Below are positions 10,247 to 20,508 of a DNA stretch of 31,176 bases, one piece after another. Origin of the DNA: Rhizophlyctis rosea. Its lineage: Eukaryota > Chytridiomycota > Chytridiomycetes > Rhizophlyctidales > Rhizophlyctidaceae. The stretch spans positions 1 to 31,176 of the forward strand of contig JADGJC010000406.1 in NCBI GenBank assembly GCA_027596075.1, given 5' to 3'. Every line of letters begins with the position of its first letter. The first letter of the stretch is position 1. The position numbers and the translations under genes are program-made. Under the pieces are notes generated by a model. It did no database searches, was not told the DNA's origin, and was given only the letters and a program-made list of their open reading frames with translations.

Positions 10247-10580
10247 CGATGATGTGGACGTCTTGTTTGGTGCCGGAGCGAACTTTCGTCTTTTTCGGGT
10301 GTCGATCATGTAGCTTGGTCATGATAATTGTCGGATTTGTTAAGATGGGCTGTTTGTATATACGGAAAAGGCGGGGAGGTAACACCTTGTTGGATGTAAC
10401 TCATACATTTTTTCAATAAAAACGATTGTGATTATCTGTTGAAGAAAAACATGATTCGCATTGGCAAATGCCAGGTTCTTACATGCGCATTGGAGTTTGA
10501 AGATATTTTATTCACAATAAAGATTAAACATCGTCGCACACGATAAATTTATACAAAGGTATCCCGACATATCAAACTTC
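10247..10580. other. Convergent 3' spacer, ankyrin gene 2 / CCT7
   Basis: This 334 bp tail-to-tail spacer contains the ankyrin-like remnant up to 10313 and AATAAA-type signals near 10416 (+ strand). Otherwise nothing is recognised. Confidence 0.4.
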
Positions 10581-12535
10581 CTAGCGCCTCATTCCCCGAC
10601 CCCGACCACGGCCCCGTCCGCCACCGCCGCCCCTCGGCATGCCGGCTTCCGGCTTCTCGCTTTGAGGGTTCTTCACGGTTTCATCAACCGACAAGATCAA
10701 ACACGCGGCTTCAGTAGCAGCAGAGATGGCGTTGGTCTTCACCAATGCGGGTTCCCACACGAAGCTGTTGTAGTTGTCCGCGATGGATTCGCTGGCCATG
10801 TCGACGCCGTACCAAGTACCACCTAGCAAGACAAACATGAGTGAGATGACCAAGATATCCCAAGTCAAGACAGGATTGCAAAGCGACTACTGACCATGCG
10901 CGTGCTTCTGCCTGAGCTTGTTCAAAATGTCCGTGCTATCAAAGCCCGCATTGTCACACAACTGCCTCGGGATAACCTCCAATGCCTTGGCAAAGCTAGC
11001 AATGATCATCTGTTGCTTCCCTTGCACCGTCCTAGAGTACTCCCTCAAAAATTTCGACAACTCCATCTCCGCGGCACCACCACCAGCAACGACCGCCTTG
11101 TTCTTGATAGCCCTCCTAACAATCATGATAGCATCGTGCAACGAGCGCTCCACCTCCGCAATGAACTGCTCCGCCCCACCACGAAGGACGAGCGTGCACG
11201 TCTTGGCCTGAGGGCAGCCCTTGAAAAGGTTGTAACGCTCCCCGCCGATTTGACGTTCCTCGAAATGGGCGCAGGTACCCAAGTGGTGCGGCTGGATGTC
11301 GTTGACGGAGGTTTGGACGGTGCCACCGACGGCTTTGACGGTGCGGACGAGGTCTTCGTTGGGGACACGGCCGGCACAGAAGATGTCGCGGTCGGCGAAG
11401 TATTGGGTTGCGAGGTCACCGATGGGGAGTTTGGAGAGGACGACTTTGGCGCCGGTGGCGACGATTTTCTCGAGTTTTTCGTAGATGATGGACCATTCTG
11501 CATCGACGATGGCTTGGTATTCCTATTGTAAAAGTCTATGAACATTCGTTCTGTCCCGAGAATGAAAATGTGACTCAACACGCACCGTCACTTCCTCAAT
11601 CCTAACTTCCGCATTGTCCTTCTCCGCCTTCAATTCCAACTCCACGTTCAACGCCAAGATCTTAGGCTCCTTGAAGCTCTTCGGTTGTTGTTCGAAACCG
11701 GCGTACGAGAAAGTCTTCTTGAAGGCGACACCATCAATGAACAATGATTCCTGCATCGCTCCTCCGGGAACCTTCTTAACACCAATCATCTTCTCATTGA
11801 GGTCATCTTGGTCCAAGTGCAACACGGCATTTACAACCATTTCCGTGAAGAACTCTTTGTGAGAGTGGATGAGTTTGGAGGACATGGCGGTGGCGGCACA
11901 CTTCTTCAAAAGATCCCGGAATTCGCTGTGATCGAGTGGGGACAATAAGATTCCTATTCCATGCCTTGCTCCAACAGGGTTGGAGATGAGATCGCACGTA
12001 TCAAATTCAAGCACTTACGTCTCATTTGTCCGCTCAACAGACACCGCCAATTCCCTAATCCTGTCCACAGCTAATGTGGCCGCCTTACGGTAACCCTTGA
12101 TAATGGTTTGAGGAGCGACACCTTCCTCAACATACGACTTGATCTCCTTCAACAGCTCCGCCGCTAGTAGAGTAACACTAGTTGTCCCATCACCGACTTC
12201 AGCATCCTGAGCCCGAGAAATATCCACGAGAGCCTTCCCAGCGGGGTGTACGATATCCAGCAGCTTCAGGATTGTTGCGCCGTCGTTCGAGATTGTGACG
12301 TTCCCGTTTTGCTCGACGATGAGTTTGTCCATTCCTCGTGGTCCCAGGGTGGTACGGACGGTGTCGGCTACGGCGAGGCAGGCGTTGATGTTGGAGAGGA
12401 GTTGGCCTCTGCCTTGAGAGGTATCTGTTCCCTCTTTCAAGAGAATGATTTGGGGTTGCTGGTCCAAATCGTTAGCTTTTCCGATCAGTGTTGATAGACG
12501 CACCGTATACATACCATCATCATTTGCGGATTCAT
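10581..12535 (-). CDS. CCT7: T-complex protein 1 subunit eta (CCT7)
   Basis: Subunit of the cytosolic group II chaperonin TRiC/CCT, which folds actin, tubulin and WD40 proteins using ATP. Five exons fit: 12535-12515, 12458-12019, 11925-11586, 11522-10895 and 10822-10581, giving 556 aa, the normal length. The first exon encodes only seven residues (MNPQMMM) and is joined by a GTATGT..CTAAC..CAG intron to [15 protein letters not shown], the canonical eta N-terminus. ATP-site motifs are intact: [34 protein letters not shown] and, in the equatorial domain, [14 protein letters not shown]. Subunit-specific blocks are visible: [34 protein letters not shown] and [11 protein letters not shown]. The C-terminus is the expected Gly/Arg-rich tail. 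The substrates actin-like Arp3 and the WD40 protein in this window are coincidental neighbours. The gene shares an intergenic region with the GH5 gene. Confidence 0.97.
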
Positions 12536-13003
12536 GGTGGGCCAAGTGGGTATCAAGTTAGGCAGTAGGGGTGTCTCCGGGAGGTAAGGATCTAGTGGTG
12601 ATCTAGGGGATTGTGGGACGCGGTTGTTGCCTGAGAAAGCGGCAGATGAAATGTGATGCTTGGAATGGCTGCTGAGGGGGGCTTCACCGTTCATCTTGAA
12701 GCCTCACAAGCCTCGAATTGCGTGCGGCACCAGCGCCACTTGCCTAATTTGGGTGGGGTCGAATCATTCGGACATGGGTACACACTGGCAAGCTGTGCCA
12801 CGGAACACCAGGCACCGCCTCCAACCGACGTCATGCACTGTCCTCTGGCCAAGAATGAATACTCAAAACTGCACTGCTCTTCCGCCATCTTCATTTCCCC
12901 GTTACCAGTGCCGGTACTAAAGGGACGATATACCAACACTAGCTAGGCCCTCATGTGCCTTCTACCAATCAAGAAATTTGTCTACTCCGCAATTCAATTT
13001 TGG
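12536..13003. promoter_or_regulatory. Divergent intergenic region, CCT7 / GH5
   Basis: 468 bp between outward-facing starts. No unambiguous TATA box or repeat is seen, and no ORF is supported. The position of the GH5 start, and so the right edge, is the uncertain part. Confidence 0.35.
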
Positions 13004-14983
13004 ATGGTCAAAGACGAACACGGAAAAAGTGCACCAGTAAATAAGCAAAGTAAACAATTACCTATACTACACAATACCATAGTTTGGGAAAATACAATGT
13101 AAGAGAAGCTACTGTGCCATCAGCTGTTCTTGTATCATTGATTTTGGCGCTACACATCTTCAAGGTTGGACAAATTGATCTCCAAAGTTCACAAAACTGT
13201 GAACGATTTTGCAACCACAACTTCCTCCCAGTCGCCGGCAGCTCACCCACCACCCTCTCCATATGTGTATCGAATTGGTGCACGACTCTACCTGAACGGC
13301 GAGGAGTTTCGGTTTCTTTCAATCAACACTCCTAGCCTGTTATTGATTGAGGATCGGCCAGAATCACATGGCACTTGGGTGCCACCAGGTAGGAGCAGGA
13401 TAAGAATACCTGTTCTGTTTCCTATGAAAGCTGACCATGACTCTCATCTGGACCAGACCCATTCGAGCAGAACGATGCATTACTCACTATCCAAGGGCTG
13501 GGCGGAAGAGTGACCCGGTCCTGTAAGTTATTGCGTCTCCTGGTTGCACACACAAGAGCCAACACTCTGTCTTGCAGATACACTAGCAGTTGGACCAACC
13601 TATCACGTCACTGAAGTAGACTACAATGGTAACCTGCAGTTTGGAGAGGCAGCCTTTGTTGCTATGGATTGGGCACTGGCTCTCGCTGGTCAGCATGGAG
13701 TAAAGTTGATAATACCGTTCATCAATAACCATTTCTGGTTCAACGGTGATAAAATCGGTGGATACGGGGACTATGGCGGATTTGCACGTCTATTCAATTG
13801 TCATTGGAAGAACTTCTTCACCGATCGTACGGTTATCAATGCCTTTAAACAGCTCATCACGTACACTTTGAACCGGCGGAATACAATCAGTGGAGTGCGG
13901 TATGTAGTTCACTTGTTGCCTTCCTCATCATTCAAGACCAATGACATTCGTATTGCACAGGTATGGGGACGATCCATGCATTTTGGCATGGCAGACTGGA
14001 AATGAACTGGGAGGGCACGACGACGCCCCTCCACCGCCCCAATGGACCATTGAAATTGCACGATTGATCAAACAACTGGCTCCTCGTGCGCTGGTTGCTG
14101 ACGGAACTCTGGGCTGGGATAAGGGAAAAGAAAGATGGCATAAGGAAGTGTTAATGGCCCCGGAAGTCGACATCTTTGTCAATCATTATCAGGACAAATC
14201 ATTGGAGAAGGATGCGGAGTATATTGTAAAGCATGGAAAGGTACATTTTGATTGGATTAATGATGTTAGAAAATCATCTTACTCGCTGATTTCAGGTCTT
14301 TGTAAACGGCGAGTTTGGATTATACTGGCCTGCATGTCCGTACAGTGGAGTATTTGGCCGTACCATCAAGAACCGTGACATTGCCGGATCCATGTTATGG
14401 AGCTTGCGCTATCATAGCGGTGCTGGGGGGTTCTACACCCACTGCGAGGGATACGGACATAACAAGAACGGCGATGAGGCATCGGGACCGAACGAATATT
14501 ACTACTCGTGAGTTTGATACCACATTGGGGGACGGGCCGATTTTGTGTGCTGACAGAGCTTCGAAAAGGTACCATGCTCCCGGGTTCCGATCAAACACCG
14601 GAAGCGGGTTTGGTCATGAAGAACAAAGCGTCATGCCTACCCTCCGTCAACATGCTCTCCGCATTGCCAACTTACCTTCCAACACGCCATACCTCGCGCT
14701 GGTTCCACCGCAGCTTCTGAACACGTCTTCTGTTCATGGGCTTAAATGGCGAGGGTCGGCTTGGGCAGCGTCCTATGCTATTTATAGATCTGATAGTGGG
14801 CAGGAAGATGGGCATTGGCAGTGTATAGCCGAGGGGGTGACGGATGATAAGCCTTCTGGAAGTGTCTTGTATAGGGATGACCACGGGGCAAATAGTGGGT
14901 CAAGGTGGTGGTATAGGGTTCAGGCGGTTGGGGTGGATGGGAAGCGGAGCCCTATGTCCAATGTGATTGGGCCTTTGCAATAA
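13004..14983 (+). CDS. GH5-family mannanase-like glycoside hydrolase
   Basis: Probable endo-beta-mannosidase-type enzyme acting on plant mannans. Seven exons fit: 13004-13098, 13165-13388, 13457-13522, 13578-13899, 13961-14240, 14296-14507 and 14557-14983, giving 541 aa, all in phase. The catalytic TIM barrel spans about residues 60-400. It includes the substrate-binding motifs FLSINTP and GGRVTRSYTLAVGPTYHV, the acid/base Glu251 in AWQTGNELGG, FVNHYQ, and the nucleophile Glu335 in FVNGEFGLYWP. Residues about 440-541 form a beta-sandwich, FnIII-like C-terminal domain (KWRGSAWAASYAIYRS, WWYRVQAVG). The N-terminal 60 residues are uncertain. The best in-phase model starts at the ATG at 13004 and has no signal peptide. 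The predicted first intron, however, contains a hydrophobic frame (SAVLVSLILALHIF), so a membrane-anchored alternative exists. Exact substrate specificity cannot be read from sequence. Confidence 0.82.
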
Positions 14984-15416
14984 AAGAATCGTTGTCAGTC
15001 TGCATAGCAAGATCTGCTCTATGTTGTGCGCAGTCCATCCTATTGTCTTGCATCCAACCATTTCAACGATCAAAATGGTTTCTGCCCTGTTGAGAGGACC
15101 CTTGCGTCTCGTACAATCCAGCCAGAGTGTCTCCGATTGGAATGCGATTGCGTGGCATGTATGGGGGTGGCTTGCATCCTGGTCTTGGCCCTTGGCAAAG
15201 GCAAGACGATGAAGGGGAACGGGAACAACCACAATCTGCATTCTCCACCCCAGTCACTCCCATCGTCCTACATAACCATCCAACCCGTCTGCCTCTACCT
15301 GCGCTGGCGCATACCACTGTGAGATATCCACAAGCACTCTGACAGTGACTAGCTCCTAAATCCGCGCGACAATCATTCGCGAACCATCTTTCCTGACACA
15401 TCTCTGAAATCTCAAT
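14984..15416. promoter_or_regulatory. Intergenic region upstream of ARP3
   Basis: About 430 bp containing the GH5 3' end and the ARP3 promoter. No TATA box or repeat is evident. Open frames on both strands here are short and show no family features. Confidence 0.35.
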
Positions 15417-17214
15417 ATGTCACAACTACCAGTTGTCGTCATCGACAACGGAACGGGGTAAGTTCACACAGTGAGCGTTGGGCGGCTGACACAATGTAGA
15501 CATTGCGGCGGTTGGAAGAGGTCATTTCAAAGTGACCTCGTCCAGGCGATATGCTGCACACTGTTCGTCGTGGCGCGCTTCAGCCCATAATGCAATGAGA
15601 CTTGCAACTCACGTGACATCTTTGTTCCACAGGTACACCAAAATGGGGTACTCCGGCAACAACGATCCCCAATTCATCATTCCCACTTGCATCGCGACCC
15701 GCGAGTCACCGTCATCCACCGGAAAGTCATCCACCGCATCGTCAAACCTTGCCTCGAAGCGGGGGATTGACGACCTCGACTACTACATTGGTGATGAAGC
15801 GGTCGCAAACAGCAAAACGTATGCCTTGTCCTACCCCATCCGACACGGACAAGTGGAGAATTTCGATTTGATGGAGAAGTACCACCAAGCATCTATTTTC
15901 CAGTATTTGCGGTGTGAGCCGGAGGATCACTATTTCTTGTTGGTGCGTGATTTGATGATGGAATTCTGTGTTGACTTTGGCGGATTTTTCAATGCTGACT
16001 TGGCTTTTGCAGACCGAACCGCCACTGAACGCTCCGGAAAACCGAGAATTCACGGCAGAGATCTTTTTCGAATCATTTGGAGTCAAGGGATTGTACATTG
16101 CTGTGCAAGCAGTTCTTGCGCTTGCGGCTAGTTGGTCCAGTTCAAAAACCGAGCAGACTTTGACGGGTACTGTTATTGACTCTGGAGATGGTGTGACTCA
16201 CGTCATTCCTGTCGTACGTATTCAATTGGCTATGTCGTATACAGCAAGCGATACATGATTATAACAATCGTAACATAGGCCGAAGGTTACGTCATCGGCT
16301 CCTCCATTAAACACATCCCCATTGCTGGTCGCGACATCACTCACTTCGTTCAACAACTGCTCCGTGAGCGAGAGAACTCCATTCCTCCGGAAGACTCCCT
16401 AGAAGTTGCCAAGCGTATCAAGGAGATGTATTCGTACGTGTGCCCCGATATCGTGAAGGAGTTCAAAAAGTACGATACGGAGGGCGACAAGTGGTTCCGG
16501 AAACATGAGTTCATACATAGCGTTACCAAGCGGGTGAGTGTGGATTGATTGAATGCGTTTGGGTTGCAAAGTCTTACTCCGCATACACGTCAGCCATACA
16601 GTGTCGATGTCGGTTACGAGCGTTTCTTGGGTCCGGAAATCTTCTTCAACCCGGAAATTGCCAGCTCCGATTTCCTCACCCCATTGCCCGAAGTGGTGGA
16701 CCAGGTCATTCAAAGCTGCCCTATTGATGTGCGAAGAGGTTTATACAAGGTGACACTATCTTGAATGACGGACTTCACCAACCAAAATGTTAACCATTGC
16801 TTGCTTCCTGTAGAACATCGTCCTTTCAGGCGGTTCGACCATGTACAAGGACTTTGGTCGCCGTTTGCAACGCGACATCAAAAAGATGACGGACAACCGC
16901 ATCAAGGCGTATGAGATCACATCGCAGGCCAAGATTGCGCAGGAGGAGCAAATCAAGGCCAAGCAGATGGAGGTGAACGTGATTTCTCATCGGAAGCAAC
17001 GATATGCGGTTTGGTTTGGTGGAAGTTTGTTGGCGGATACGGTAAGACCTGTGCTTTCGGGTCATAAGGGAATGAATTCTGAAATTTCGGATGTTGATGT
17101 TTTAATCGATTTGTGCAGGCCGACTTCTACAGCTACTGCCACACGAAAGCGCAGTACGATGAGGAGGGTCCCCGTATTGCACGATACAACAAGGTCTTTG
17201 GGTCTATCTTGTAA
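15417..17214 (+). CDS. ARP3: Actin-related protein 3 (Arp2/3 complex)
   Basis: Core subunit of the Arp2/3 complex that nucleates branched actin at endocytic sites and, in zoosporic fungi, amoeboid protrusions. Seven exons fit: 15417-15457, 15633-15942, 16013-16213, 16279-16533, 16594-16749, 16814-17041 and 17119-17214, giving 428 aa (family about 418-450). Actin-fold nucleotide motifs are present: [18 protein letters not shown] (phosphate loop 1), [14 protein letters not shown] (phosphate loop 2) and [18 protein letters not shown] (adenosine). Arp3-specific segments include [40 protein letters not shown] and the C-terminal [18 protein letters not shown] plus [18 protein letters not shown]. 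The first exon encodes 13 complete residues and ends in the conserved Gly codon. No damage is seen. Confidence 0.96.
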
Positions 17215-17450
17215 TTGGAAGTTACAATCATTTTGTTTGTTGTTTGATTTTCTTTTTTGTTGGGCCAAATACGGAAGAGCAAAATGTACAGGCTCTGAGC
17301 GGGTTTTTTGTGTTGTGAATAGAACGGTTTATCCTTTGAAATGCGTGTCAGCGGTCCCGAAGTGAAGGAATCGGGGGAAGGGTGGAATGTTACCACTGAT
17401 TGGGTTTGTTATATGGGCACATACCTCGAAGTGGGCAAGAAACTATATGC

Positions 17451-17486
17451 ATGTTGTGTGCCATGTTGTGTTCCATGTTGTGTGCC
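17451..17486. repeat. 12-bp minisatellite, three copies
   Basis: Three consecutive copies of ATGTTGTGTGCC, with the middle one reading ATGTTGTGTTCC, followed by ATGC. It is noncoding and lies about 90 bp before the assembly gap. Confidence 0.9.
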
Positions 17487-17572
17487 ATGCTCAGCGGTTC
17501 CACACCAAGATTAATTTTGGGCAATCTGATGACACTGCTGATGTAAACAGGCCGAGGGTTTAGGTACACAGC

Positions 17573-17582
17573 NNNNNNNNNN
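17573..17582. other. Assembly gap (10 N)
   Basis: Ten undetermined bases. The fixed length suggests a scaffolding placeholder, so the true distance is unknown. It lies about 140 bp upstream of the RP2 homolog start. Confidence 0.99.
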
Positions 17583-17722
17583 AGCCCGATGGCCCGTGTG
17601 AAATCTGCTGTGCATCACTGATCTTCGGCATCTACTTCCCACAATTTTCGTGTTTTGTCAACGCCAATTGAAAAAGCGGTGTATGCACTTTCACTAGTCC
17701 ACCTTCATATCAAGAAACTGCT

Positions 17723-18954
17723 ATGGGTGCATCCATTTCCCGCCTCTTCACCCGCTGCACGTCTTGTTGCTTCCCCAGTCGGGCTCCTCCACCACATACC
17801 AAATACCTTGCCACCCCATCACCGCAGGAAATCACATCCACACGACCAGATACTGATACGTCGACCGCCAATGCAACGTCTCCTTCACCTCCCACCCCAA
17901 AACCGAAATTCAATTACGCAGACTTCACATTCGATAAAGTCATCCACGGAGAACGCGTCAAATTGCCTGGATCCATACCGCCGGGAATGCCGTTTGAGAT
18001 TGCGGATTGTCAGGTGAATATGCATGTGGTCTTTTTGATATGATGGCTGCTTTTCTTCTGATTATTCATATCAGTTTCGCAAATTACTAGGATGCGACAT
18101 TGATGCTATGTGACGTGACATCGCAAGTGACGTTGGATTCTTGTGCCAGGTGTTTTGTCTTCATTGCGCCTTGTGAGGGTGCAATCTTTCTGAGGGATTG
18201 TGTGGACTCGGTTGTGGTTTGTGCTGGGCAACAATTCAGGTTCGTGTGCTTGTTTAGTTTTGCATAACATTGCGTCCAGTGCAATGCAAACATAAACTTC
18301 TTTTATGGCGACATCCTTATCGGGTAACTATGCATCCGGCAGATTACGCGACTGCAAAAACGTAGATGTGTTCTTGTATGCTGCGACGCAGCCTGTAATA
18401 GAGACGTCGCAGGATGTACGGTTTAGTTGTTTTAGGTATTGGTATGATGACTTGGAGGGTGAGTAGTGTGTCTTTTTCAAATTTTCTGTTTCCAGTGATG
18501 CTGATTTTTTACTGATTATTACATCTCTGTGTGTTGATGCAGTACAATTTGCCCGTGCGAAGTTGAACACGGCTGCGAATGTTTGGTGGGAAGTTCATGA
18601 TTTCAGTGCTGGTGCTGAGAGTATGGACGGTGGAAAGAATTGGAAAGTTGTATCGTCTTCAGTGAGTGTTGTTTACTTCCAAATCTTTTGCGTACAAGCG
18701 GATTGGTGTTGTCGCAATGTGGGGGGAGGTTTCTGTCGTTTCTGGTCGCGGGGACGTTTCTGACGTTTGATTTTTTCCTATTGCAGAAAGAAGATCTGCA
18801 AAAGAAATGTCGCTTGCCATCTGATGAGATATGCCAGCAGCTGAAACTGGAAACGACATATGAGAGGAATGCCGTACCCATCACGTATGGCTCGGCAGCA
18901 GGCGGGGATGACAAAGATGTAGAGGGGCAATCGCAAGATCCGGGCCAAGGCTGA
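17723..18954 (+). CDS. RP2: RP2 homolog (XRP2, ARL3 GAP), TBCC/C-CAP domain only
   Basis: RP2 stimulates GTP hydrolysis on Arl3, releasing lipidated cargo into cilia. Five exons fit: 17723-18013, 18091-18239, 18343-18458, 18543-18661 and 18787-18954, giving 280 aa. The N-terminus MGASISRLF followed by clustered Cys (RCTSCC) looks N-myristoylated and palmitoylated, as in human RP2. After a Pro/Thr-rich linker, a beta-helical C-CAP/TBCC domain spans about residues 75-200 (VKLPGSIPPGMPFEIADCQ, VFIAPCEGAIFLRDC). The catalytic arginine finger is kept as Arg147 in QQFR and the partner Glu167 in QPVIET. Their 20-residue spacing equals Arg118-Glu138 in human. The Arg147 codon is split by the second intron. 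The C-terminal nucleoside-diphosphate-kinase-like domain of vertebrate RP2 is absent; the protein ends in a low-complexity GGDDKDVEGQ tail. It supports a cilium-bearing host. Confidence 0.9.
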
Positions 18955-19096
18955 CTTATAGATTGCTGTCAATGGGGTCGAGTGGTTTAAACCCGTTGAA
19001 AGGGGTGAGCTTCTTTCTGTAATAGTTAATATCTTCGCTTGAAAATGTGTAAGGGCGGGCTCAAGCAAAGTTTCCGCTTCCGCAAAGATTTGCACC

Positions 19097-19144
19097 AGGG
19101 GCCACTCAACTCAAATGGGAAGTCCGCAGGGTTGAGTGGCCCCT
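19097..19144. repeat. Perfect 14-bp inverted repeat (hairpin)
   Basis: AGGGGCCACTCAAC at 19097-19110 is exactly complementary to GTTGAGTGGCCCCT at 19131-19144, with a 20-nt loop. The arms are GC-rich, so the stem should be stable in RNA or DNA. It lies 142 bp past the RP2 stop and 480 bp before the next ATG. Possible roles are an RNA element, a regulator dyad or a transposon remnant. The function is not identifiable from sequence. Confidence 0.85.
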
Positions 19145-19559
19145 TGCGCCCATCTCCGTCAGCATCATTCAAGCAACGTCCCCAGATAGGGTGGGTAGAC
19201 TATATGGCAGTAGCAAAAACGAGCCATCCTTGTCACCCTGTATGCGGTGTACACCGGGCCATGCCGCAGGAGGGGGACAACCGACTTCGTTCCACAACCA
19301 TCCCTTCTCCCTGAAGGGCATCCCTTCCTGGCTGGCAAATTCCCCTGCGGATTGGCAGGTAAATTTACATGACTGTGCCCGGAATTTGATTTCTGTGCCA
19401 TTGACAATCGGGTACTGGAAACAGGGAGGAATGGAGAGAACACAGATCAGTGGACCTTCAGGAACTCCCTTCAGACCTTGCTGACCTTCGCCGCATGGTC
19501 AGAACATGAGGTGAAAATAACCGGTGTTTCTCTCCTCTCTTTCCAATCCTTGAATTTTG

Positions 19560-19569
19560 TATAAATAGG
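19560..19569 (+). promoter_or_regulatory. TATA box of the secreted Cys/Trp-rich gene
   Basis: TATAAATAGG lies 56-65 bp upstream of the ATG at 19625, the usual distance for a fungal TATA promoter. It is the clearest core promoter in the window and suggests inducible, high-level expression. Confidence 0.65.
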
Positions 19570-19624
19570 ACAAACCTCTCGCCCGAAGGCAGTCAGATAC
19601 TTCGAGCAACGATCAACTCGAAAC

Positions 19625-20189
19625 ATGCAGGTCAAACTCTTGTCCGCTACAAGCGTTCTCGCGAGTTTGTGTTCAGCCGTCGCTACTGCACCAACCACTA
19701 CCATCGCGGCCGCGCAACCGGCCGTTGAAACCAGTACCGTAACCTCTACCACAACGCCATCAGGAAGAGTTATCTGGATAGCGATCAAACCAATATCCAC
19801 CGCCACCAAGACCTCCACCGTCACAGTATCATCACCAACCAATGTTAAAACCCTGCCTCCTTTGAAACCATCCATCAACGCATCCACGGGAAACTGTCAA
19901 AGCTGGGAAACTCCAGCCTGGGTAGCCAAATATCACTGTGGTTATACCCCTGACCCGTCCGGAATCGGACTTCCGGGGTACGACTGCTATGTGGGAGTTT
20001 GGTGGACTGATGATCAGAGCGCGGGCAGATGGGTAGGTTTCCTGCCATCGTTTTTACTAGATTTTGAGTTGTGTGGTCAGGAGCTGAAAACCCTGTGTAT
20101 TGGCAACCTAGGCTTGTGATAACTGGTGCGCCGGACAGAAATATGAAGATTTTTACTTTGTCAAGTGGCAATGGGGCTGTAAGAGTTAG
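19625..20189 (+). CDS. Small secreted Cys/Trp-rich protein, unknown family
   Basis: Two exons, 19625-20032 and 20112-20189, join in phase 0 (TGG|GTAGGT..CTAG|GCT) to give 161 aa. A signal peptide (MQVKLLSATSVLASLCSAVA) is followed by a Thr/Ser/Pro-rich stretch to about residue 90 that is probably O-glycosylated. A compact C-terminal domain of about 70 residues then follows with six cysteines and nine tryptophans (NCQSWETPAWVAKYHCGY, DCYVGVWW, ACDNWCAG, VKWQWGCKS). An even cysteine count and this Thr-linker plus small-domain layout resemble secreted binding modules or effector-like proteins, for example carbohydrate-binding modules, but I recognise no specific family. Without splicing the frame would end in a hydrophobic tail lacking three of the cysteines, so the spliced form is preferred. 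Confidence 0.7.
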
Positions 20190-20508
20190 GGATCCTAGTA
20201 AGATGTGTCTTGCGCAGGCTGGGGGCCGGTTTTTTGTATCCTTTTCATAAATTTCAAGCGAAAATTAGACCAAGTGTAGACCAATAGTAACCAGTCTTTT
20301 GCCTAAAAGTTGGAATAACTTACTTCACAAAATTGGGATATGTGACATGCACAATCGTGGCCCACATCATTTCTCCGCCCGTTGCAAAGTGAATGTCCAA
20401 GCCCAACATACTATACATTGACAGATGGTGCAATATGCAAGATTTTTTGTGGAATCTGCAAATTAATCCACCCATAAACTCCATTGGTATCATGCTACAC
20501 GCATGTCG
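20190..20508. other. Convergent 3' spacer
   Basis: This 319 bp tail-to-tail spacer between the secreted protein gene and the thioesterase gene is AT-rich. Nothing further is recognised. Confidence 0.4.

Larger units (their letters stand above)
17215..17722. other. Intergenic region with minisatellite and assembly gap
   Basis: This stretch lies between ARP3 and the RP2 homolog. It holds the ARP3 3' region, a 12-bp tandem repeat (listed separately), ten Ns at 17573-17582, and the RP2 promoter. No gene is supported. Confidence 0.5.
18955..19624. promoter_or_regulatory. Intergenic region upstream of the secreted Cys-rich gene
   Basis: About 670 bp containing a strong hairpin (19097-19144), further CCGCAGG/GAAGGG inverted motifs at about 19265-19360, and a TATA box at 19560. 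No ORF here shows family features. Confidence 0.5.

Noticed and set aside
13260..14560. Apparent multiple frameshifts in the GH5 gene
   Set aside because: Every frame change coincides with a GT..AG intron in correct phase, and all joins restore family motifs.
14315..14983. A separate gene starting inside the GH5 region
   Set aside because: The upstream part of this frame is out of frame with GEFGLYW; only the portion after 14557 is coding, as the last GH5 exon.
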